This document shows, piece by piece, positions 63,962 to 64,000 of a DNA stretch of 64,000 nt (positions are counted from its first letter, which is position 1; each line of letters opens with the position of its first letter). Position numbers and translations under genes: made by a program. This DNA comes from an uncultured Collinsella sp. Lineage in GTDB: Bacteria > Actinomycetota > Coriobacteriia > Coriobacteriales > Coriobacteriaceae. The stretch is from positions 46,712 through 110,711 of the forward strand of contig URVZ01000001.1 of NCBI GenBank assembly GCA_900551365.1, given 5' to 3'. The notes under the pieces were generated by a model. It was given only the letters and a program-made list of their open reading frames with translations, was not told the DNA's origin and ran no database searches.

Positions 63962-63998
63962 CGCAAGACGGAAAGCACATTAAGTGCTTTCCTTTGCG
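63962..63998 (+). repeat. Palindrome at the window end
   Basis: GGAAAGCAC and GTGCTTTCC flank ATTAA at 63970-63992, with an outer CGCAA and TTGCG pair. It may be a terminator or an operator for the next gene outside the window. No gene lies between 63859 and 64000. Confidence 0.5.
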
Positions 63999-64000
63999 TG

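Overview
The window looks like chromosomal core DNA from a high-GC anaerobic actinobacterium of the class Coriobacteriia, most likely Collinsella or a close relative. Three things suggest this. There is an actinobacterial integration host factor (mIHF) directly upstream of gmk and rpoZ. The fermentative genes adhE and ppdK, and a PyrK-dependent dihydroorotate dehydrogenase, point to anaerobic life. The gene order also follows the Bacillus-like ancestral order for long stretches. The genus is an inference from gene content and codon style, not from a marker alignment.

Layout. 1-3802: ribosomal proteins L21 and L27, then obg, nadD, yqeK and rsfS. 3897-5150 (minus): DNA polymerase IV. 5352-7842: rpsP, khpA, rimM, trmD, lepB. 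7902-14814: glyQ, glyS, then the PPDK regulator and ppdK. 15027-21649: rplS, rnhB, the DNA-uptake genes yraN-comM-dprA, trmFO and xerC. 21869-31981: a long growth block with rpsB, tsf, pyrH, frr, uppS, cdsA, dxr, a site-2 protease, ispG and proS. 32159-36352 (minus): an APH-family kinase, adhE and rpmB, with a decayed transposase fragment between adhE and rpmB. 36804-42127: the pyrimidine operon pyrR-B-C-K-D-F behind a leader that looks like an attenuator. 42368-44778: mihF, gmk, rpoZ, thiI. 44992-49446: comEA, comEC, holA, rpsT. 49543-61045: lepA, dusB, hemW, two dnaJ paralogues, mtaB, phoH, ybeY, dgkA, era, recO. 61184-63858: rpsO and pnp.

How the genes work together. Most genes serve translation (ribosomal proteins, tRNA modification, tRNA synthetases, ribosome assembly GTPases), isoprenoid and lipid precursor supply (dxr, ispG, uppS, cdsA, dgkA) and RNA turnover (pnp, ybeY). 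Two operons encode natural-transformation functions (yraN-comM-dprA and comEA-comEC). They lie 28 kb apart, yet each carries the same 20-bp sequence 71-75 bp upstream of its first start codon. I regard this shared element as the most interesting signal in the window and a candidate competence-regulon box.

Other unusual points are a xerC gene with no standard start codon, a site-2 protease with an inserted winged-helix-like segment, and a DnaJ-like protein whose C-terminal domain is replaced by membrane helices. There is also a perfect 12-bp-arm palindrome between adhE and a RAYT-like transposase remnant, and there are helically phased TTTACC repeats upstream of ppdK. I found no tRNA, rRNA, CRISPR array or intact mobile element.
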